15,535 nucleotides of DNA from Candidatus Woesearchaeota archaeon (GTDB lineage: Archaea > Nanobdellota > Nanobdellia > Woesearchaeales > SKIA01), in contig SKIA01000075.1 in the NCBI GenBank assembly GCA_007116645.1, positions 1-15,535 on the forward strand, in the 5' to 3' direction. This document shows positions 12,900-15,535 of this stretch, in pieces. Within the stretch, counting starts at the first letter, position 1; each line of letters begins with the position of its first letter. The position numbers were made by a program, and so were the translations under genes. The notes beneath the pieces are model-generated. The model was not told the DNA's origin. It did no database searches and saw only the letters and a list, made by a program, of their open reading frames with translations.

Positions 12900-12920
12900 A
12901 TCATTCTTTTACGCAAACCT

Positions 12921-12946
12921 CTTAAAGGACTACCTACTTGTATAGA
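12921..12946 (+). promoter_or_regulatory. Candidate promoter region of the first cold-shock gene
   Basis: Two TATA-like boxes are present: CTTAAAGG at 12921-12928 (predicted start near 12951) and TTGTATAG at 12939-12946 (start near 12969). Neither gives a leaderless message, so the gene should carry a 5' leader of about 45-62 bases. Confidence 0.35.
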
Positions 12947-12947
12947 A

Positions 12948-12999
12948 TAGTTGACCATGAGTAAGCGTACCACGTTTTCTTTGTAGAAGCGGTCAACTA
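12948..12999 (+). repeat. Inverted repeat (9-bp arms) upstream of the first cold-shock gene
   Basis: TAGTTGACC (12948-12956) and GGTCAACTA (12991-12999) are perfect complements separated by 34 bases, ending 13 bases before the ATG. If transcription starts near 12951, most of the stem lies in the leader and could be a folding switch; otherwise it may be an operator. A nine-codon ORF (MSKRTTFSL, 12957-12986) lies in the loop. Confidence 0.55.
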
Positions 13000-13012
13000 A
13001 AGGAAAAACAGT

Positions 13013-13276
13013 ATGAAAGGAACAGTAAAGTTCTTCAATCAAACGAAGGGCTTCGGATTTATTACAGGCGAGGACAACGATTATTTTGTGCACCACAGCG
13101 AAATTCCAGAAGGAGTAGTGCTTGATGAAGGTGACAGCGTAGAATTTGAAGCTGAAACAAGCGACAAAGGACCACGAGCAAAAAGTGTTAAGAAAACAGC
13201 TAGCGCACCAAAAACAAAGGACTCTCCATCAGGAAGAGACCCGTCAACGGACGCTAACGTACAACTAGGGCTATAA
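13013..13276 (+). CDS. Cold-shock domain protein (CspA-like), first copy
   Basis: An 87-residue single-stranded nucleic-acid-binding protein. Residues 1-62 form the cold-shock domain, with MKGTVKFFNQTKGFGFIT (RNP1 KGFGFI at 12-17), RNP2 YFVHHS at 24-29, and GDSVEFEAETSDKGPRAKSVKK. The last 25 residues are an added polar Ser/Thr/Asp tail, longer than the usual 65-70 residue protein. Such proteins melt RNA structure and are often induced by cold. The gene does not follow the leaderless pattern: there is no TATA box at the right distance, and the leader holds a 9-bp inverted repeat and an AAAGGA about 9 bases from the ATG. The stop codon lies inside the terminator hairpin. A second cold-shock gene and an RNA helicase follow on the same strand. 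Confidence 0.93.
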   Translation: MKGTVKFFNQTKGFGFITGEDNDYFVHHSEIPEGVVLDEGDSVEFEAETSDKGPRAKSVKKTASAPKTKDSPSGRDPSTDANVQLGL

Positions 13277-13291
13277 GCCCGCTCTTTTTTT
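13268..13291 (+). terminator. Intrinsic-type terminator after cold-shock gene 1
   Basis: The hairpin GGGCTATAAGCCC (13268-13280) has a 5-bp stem and is followed after four bases by T7 (13285-13291). It includes the stop codon TAA. It is nearly the same as the element after the second cold-shock gene. Confidence 0.65.
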
Positions 13292-13304
13292 CTTAATACA
13301 TCAT

Positions 13305-13313
13305 TTTATAAAT
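13305..13313 (+). promoter_or_regulatory. TATA box for cold-shock gene 2
   Basis: TTTATAAAT, within an A/T-rich run, predicts a start near 13335 and a leader of about 78 bases. A weaker box (CATAGTAT, 13386-13393) would give a nearly leaderless start. An AGGAGA about 8 bases before the ATG could be a ribosome-binding site on the longer transcript. Confidence 0.5.
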
Positions 13314-13348
13314 AAAATCGCATTTACATCAAATAGTATCAAGTATCT

Positions 13349-13364
13349 GTAACCGTAACCGTAA
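13349..13364 (+). repeat. Tandem GTAACC repeat in the leader of cold-shock gene 2
   Basis: GTAACC occurs twice in tandem followed by a partial GTAA. It lies 14-29 bases after the predicted transcript start. It could be a protein-binding or RNA element; no function is known to me. Confidence 0.35.
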
Positions 13365-13412
13365 TTCTTTTTTGCGTGTTCTGTGCATAGTATTTTGATA
13401 GGAGAACACACC

Positions 13413-13622
13413 ATGAGACAAGGAGAAGATAAATTTTACAACCAAACAAAGGAATTCGGATTCCTTAAAGACACCGCAGACGACAAAGAATATTTCTTTC
13501 ACAAAACAGCAGTTGAAGGACCACTTCCTCGCGACGGCGACAAAGTTGAATTCGAAGGAGAAACTGGAGACAGAGGTCTTCGCGCAACAGTCGTTAAAAA
13601 AGTAACTGCGGCTGACAAATAA
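13413..13622 (+). CDS. Cold-shock domain protein, second divergent copy
   Basis: 69 residues, essentially the cold-shock domain alone: DKFYNQTKEFGFL with RNP1 variant KEFGFL (13-18; the family has KGFGFI), RNP2 YFFHKT (27-32), then GDKVEFEGETGDRGLRATVVKK. It shares the NQTK.FGF and GD.VEFE.ET.D.G.RA..VKK segments with the first copy, so the pair looks like a tandem duplication that diverged. The Gly to Glu change in RNP1 could alter RNA affinity. An in-frame GTG at 13383 would add ten residues; the ATG at 13413 is chosen because it starts at the domain boundary and follows AGGAGA with good spacing. The DEAD-box helicase gene starts 27 bp downstream, past a terminator-like hairpin. Confidence 0.88.
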   Translation: MRQGEDKFYNQTKEFGFLKDTADDKEYFFHKTAVEGPLPRDGDKVEFEGETGDRGLRATVVKKVTAADK

Positions 13623-13623
13623 G

Positions 13624-13646
13624 GGGCATAAGCCCTTTCTTTTTTT
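13624..13646 (+). terminator. Terminator or attenuator hairpin between cold-shock gene 2 and the helicase
   Basis: The sequence GGGCATAAGCCC (13624-13635) has a 4-bp stem with an ATAA loop, followed by T7 at 13640-13646. The T-run ends 3 bases before the helicase ATG, so the element either ends the cold-shock transcript or attenuates readthrough into the helicase. Confidence 0.55.
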
Positions 13647-13649
13647 ATC

Positions 13650-14888
13650 ATGAACTACACAGACATCCCCCTACACGAATCACTGCAAAAAGCACTTGCT
13701 CGTGAAGGATACACACAACCAACACCTATTCAGGAACAAGCAATACCTATTGTCCTCTCAGGATCAGACCTTATTGGTGTTGCACAGACAGGAACAGGTA
13801 AGACAGCAGCATTTAGCCTGCCTATACTACACCGACTTCAATCAACATATCACGCGCCAATCAGTAAAAAGCCGCGCGCACTTATCCTCGCACCAACACG
13901 AGAACTAGCAGCACAAATATTTGCTAGCTTGCAAACATACGGCAGACACACAAAATTACGATTCACAGCAATCTATGGAGGCGTCGGACAAAATCCACAA
14001 GTTAATGCAATGCAAAAAGGTATTGACGTACTCGTCGCAACACCAGGACGACTCTTAGACCTCATCAACCAACGACACATCTTCTTAGACGAGGTAGAAG
14101 TACTCGTTTTAGACGAAGCAGACAGAATGCTTGACATGGGCTTTGCTAAGGATATGAAAAAAATCGTTGATATGATTCCAAAAAAGAGACAAACACTTTT
14201 GTTCTCAGCAACGATGTCACAAACTGTTGACCGCTTTGCAAAACCAATACTTCATAACCCTCAACGAGTAGAAGTAGCACCTCAAGCAACCACAGCAGAT
14301 AAGGTCGATCAGCGCATACTCTTTGTTGATACAGACAAGAAAAACGAGTTGTTGCTTCACTTATTACAAGAAGAACACCTTGACAAAGTACTTGTTTTTG
14401 TAAAAACAAAGCACCGCGCAAACAAACTCGCAGCACTCTTATCAAAAAGTAAGATTAAAGCTAAAGCAATTCACGGCGACAAAAGCCAAAACCAACGCAT
14501 ACAAGCACTCAAGAGTTTCTCTACCGGGGGCTGCCGCGTACTTGTAGGAACAGATGTTGCTGCAAGAGGCCTTGATATCGACGATATCAGTCACGTCATC
14601 AATTATGATTTGCCATTGGACACAGAAAACTATGTCCATCGCATCGGAAGAACTGCACGTGCAGGAGCAGAAGGAGTAGCATACAGTTTTGCAACTCCAG
14701 AAGACAAAGCGCTTCTCAACCAAATTCAACAAGTAATTGGTCAAGAAATCGCTAACATGCACCACGAGTACCACTCCGAAAAAGCACGTAACGCCCCACC
14801 TAAAAAAATTAGTAGAGGCGGCGGCGGAAAAAAGCGAAGCGGTAACAGAAACCGTTCACGTCCACGCTACTCACGCAGGCAACGCTAA
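13650..14888 (+). CDS. DEAD-box ATP-dependent RNA helicase, RhlE-like
   Basis: A 412-residue enzyme that unwinds RNA duplexes with ATP, probably in RNA folding, ribosome assembly or decay. All core motifs are intact: Q motif PTPIQEQ (24-30), Walker A AQTGTGKT (45-52), PTRELAAQ (82-89), TPGRLLDL (131-138), DEAD (155-158), SAT (186-188), VFVKTKHR (249-256), GTDVAARGLDI (300-310), HRIGRTARAG (330-339). The C-terminal tail from about 387 is Gly/Arg/Lys-rich (SRGGGGKKRSGNRNRSRPRYSRRQR) and likely binds RNA. The architecture is that of bacterial RhlE-type helicases. It lies 27 bp after a cold-shock gene; co-transcription by readthrough, or a weak promoter near 13616-13623 (CAAATAAG, about 30 bp from the ATG), are both possible. 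The end overlaps the convergent permease gene by 18 bp. Confidence 0.95.
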   Translation: MNYTDIPLHESLQKALAREGYTQPTPIQEQAIPIVLSGSDLIGVAQTGTGKTAAFSLPILHRLQSTYHAPISKKPRALILAPTRELAAQIFASLQTYGRHTKLRFTAIYGGVGQNPQVNAMQKGIDVLVATPGRLLDLINQRHIFLDEVEVLVLDEADRMLDMGFAKDMKKIVDMIPKKRQTLLFSATMSQTVDRFAKPILHNPQRVEVAPQATTADKVDQRILFVDTDKKNELLLHLLQEEHLDKVLVFVKTKHRANKLAALLSKSKIKAKAIHGDKSQNQRIQALKSFSTGGCRVLVGTDVAARGLDIDDISHVINYDLPLDTENYVHRIGRTARAGAEGVAYSFATPEDKALLNQIQQVIGQEIANMHHEYHSEKARNAPPKKISRGGGGKKRSGNRNRSRPRYSRRQR

Positions 14889-15535
14889 GAACACGATAAC
14901 TGACGCGAGTAGGCAATATCCGAGTACAACCACACTATTTGTTTTTAGAATAGTGGGCATTCCGCGAGAAAGATGTACTACTGCAAGTACTGCGACGATA
15001 TTATGAATTGCTATCATGTTTCCTGCTGAAGCACCAATTGCTTGGAGCGCAATCACTACGGATTCAGGAACACCAGCACTCAAGGCTGCCTGTTGTTGCA
15101 CTGAGGCAAGCATTAAGTTTGATACAGTTGCTGAGCCTGCAACAAACGATCCGAAAGCACCTATGAGCGGCGCTAAGAACACATACCATACTCCTGTTCC
15201 TGATAATGACTGAGCGATGACGCTGGGAATCCCTGGCATGCCGTTATGTCCTGAGAATACGATGAGTTGTGCGAACGCAATAGCAAATAATAGTGCCATA
15301 AGCGCCGTGGAACTCTTGTGTATCGCATCCATACTAGCAGATTTTAATAACGATTTCTTAGGGCGTAAAAAGAGCAGCGAGAGCAAGAACGCAGTAATAA
15401 TGAGTGCTCCTGGCGTGTACAGCGAGATGAAGTGAGTAACTTCATTTGCGAGCGTAACCGTTACACCAAGAGAACGAAGCAAGTCACCAAATCCGAAAAC
15501 GTTTGCGCGAGAAGACGCTAATAAGAACACCACGA
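14871..15535 (-). CDS. L-lactate permease (LctP family), C-terminal part; 5' end beyond window
   Basis: About 221 residues are visible; the N-terminal part lies to the right of the window. It is an integral membrane transporter with repeated hydrophobic helices. The family signature is clear: APLIGAFGSFVAGSATVSNLML, ASVQQQAALSAGVPESVVIALQAIGASAGNMIAIHNIVAVLAVV, and the terminal helix VVVLGYCLLASVIVFLAL. LctP proteins import lactate, and some glycolate, probably with protons. D- versus L-lactate preference cannot be seen. The stop codon lies within the end of the DEAD-box gene. The hydroxyacid dehydrogenase at the left of the window could use the same metabolite, but the two are about 12 kb apart and not in one operon. 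Confidence 0.88.
   Translation of the reverse strand, partial: VVFLLASSRANVFGFGDLLRSLGVTVTLANEVTHFISLYTPGALIITAFLLSLLFLRPKKSLLKSASMDAIHKSSTALMALLFAIAFAQLIVFSGHNGMPGIPSVIAQSLSGTGVWYVFLAPLIGAFGSFVAGSATVSNLMLASVQQQAALSAGVPESVVIALQAIGASAGNMIAIHNIVAVLAVVHLSRGMPTILKTNSVVVLGYCLLASVIVFLALPA

Noticed and set aside
12812..13096. Minus-strand 94-codon ORF across the cold-shock gene start
   Set aside because: It is antisense to a clear cold-shock gene and has no recognisable motif; the plus strand explains the sequence.
7704..13406. The 10-mer ATAGGAGAAC present at 7704-7713 and 13397-13406
   Set aside because: A shared 10-mer is expected many times by chance in a 15.5-kb window, and the two copies lie at different positions relative to their genes.
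1..15535. CRISPR array, transposase or toxin-antitoxin system
   Set aside because: No regularly spaced repeats, no insertion-sequence ends and no recognisable toxin-antitoxin pair were seen.

Overview
The window looks archaeal. The strongest reasons are a tRNA-Lys(CUU) gene interrupted by two introns that both fold as bulge-helix-bulge (BHB) splice sites, and archaeal-type TATA boxes centred about 24-30 bp upstream of most start codons, which implies mostly leaderless mRNAs. Coding density is very high, convergent genes often overlap, and promoters sit inside the ends of upstream genes. Many proteins are of bacterial type (short-LID adenylate kinase, RhlE-like DEAD-box helicase, cold-shock proteins, MarC, lactate permease). 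This mix would fit a DPANN-like lineage such as Woesearchaeota or Pacearchaeota, but that lineage call is a guess; only 'archaeon' is well supported.

Layout, left to right. 1-3112 (minus): a D-2-hydroxyacid dehydrogenase followed by a copper P-type ATPase cut by the left edge. 3218-4609 (plus): a 463-residue orphan protein. 4654-4779 (plus): tRNA-Lys with two introns. 4761-5405 (minus): a two-motif LAGLIDADG homing endonuclease whose last codons read antisense through the 3' end of the tRNA. 5498-7065 (plus): a GNA1-like N-acetyltransferase and an MscS channel. 7066-7650 (minus): adenylate kinase, abutting the MscS gene tail to tail. 7730-8509 (plus): a membrane-anchored SurA-like chaperone with a lysine-rich histone-H1-like cytoplasmic tail. 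8483-9897 (minus): a two-gene operon of a nucleoside 2-deoxyribosyltransferase-like protein and a TrmA/RlmD-type RNA m5U methyltransferase without the usual N-terminal part. 9932-11476 (minus): MarC and a second MscS. 11548-11826 (plus): a small two-helix membrane protein with an A8 tract that may hide a frameshift. 11808-12449 (minus): a class I SAM methyltransferase. 12567-12899 (plus): a weakly supported orphan ORF. 13013-14888 (plus): two cold-shock proteins and a DEAD-box RNA helicase, a plausible RNA-remodelling or cold-response module. 14871-15535 (minus): the C-terminal part of a lactate permease.

The most unusual region is 3122-5405, where an orphan gene, a doubly interrupted tRNA and a homing endonuclease are packed together. 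The second theme is transcriptional: most genes have a TATA box at leaderless spacing, and this geometry resolves several start codons, whereas the two cold-shock genes appear to carry real 5' leaders with inverted or tandem repeats and near-identical terminator hairpins. All coordinates were read by eye; no database search or folding program was run.
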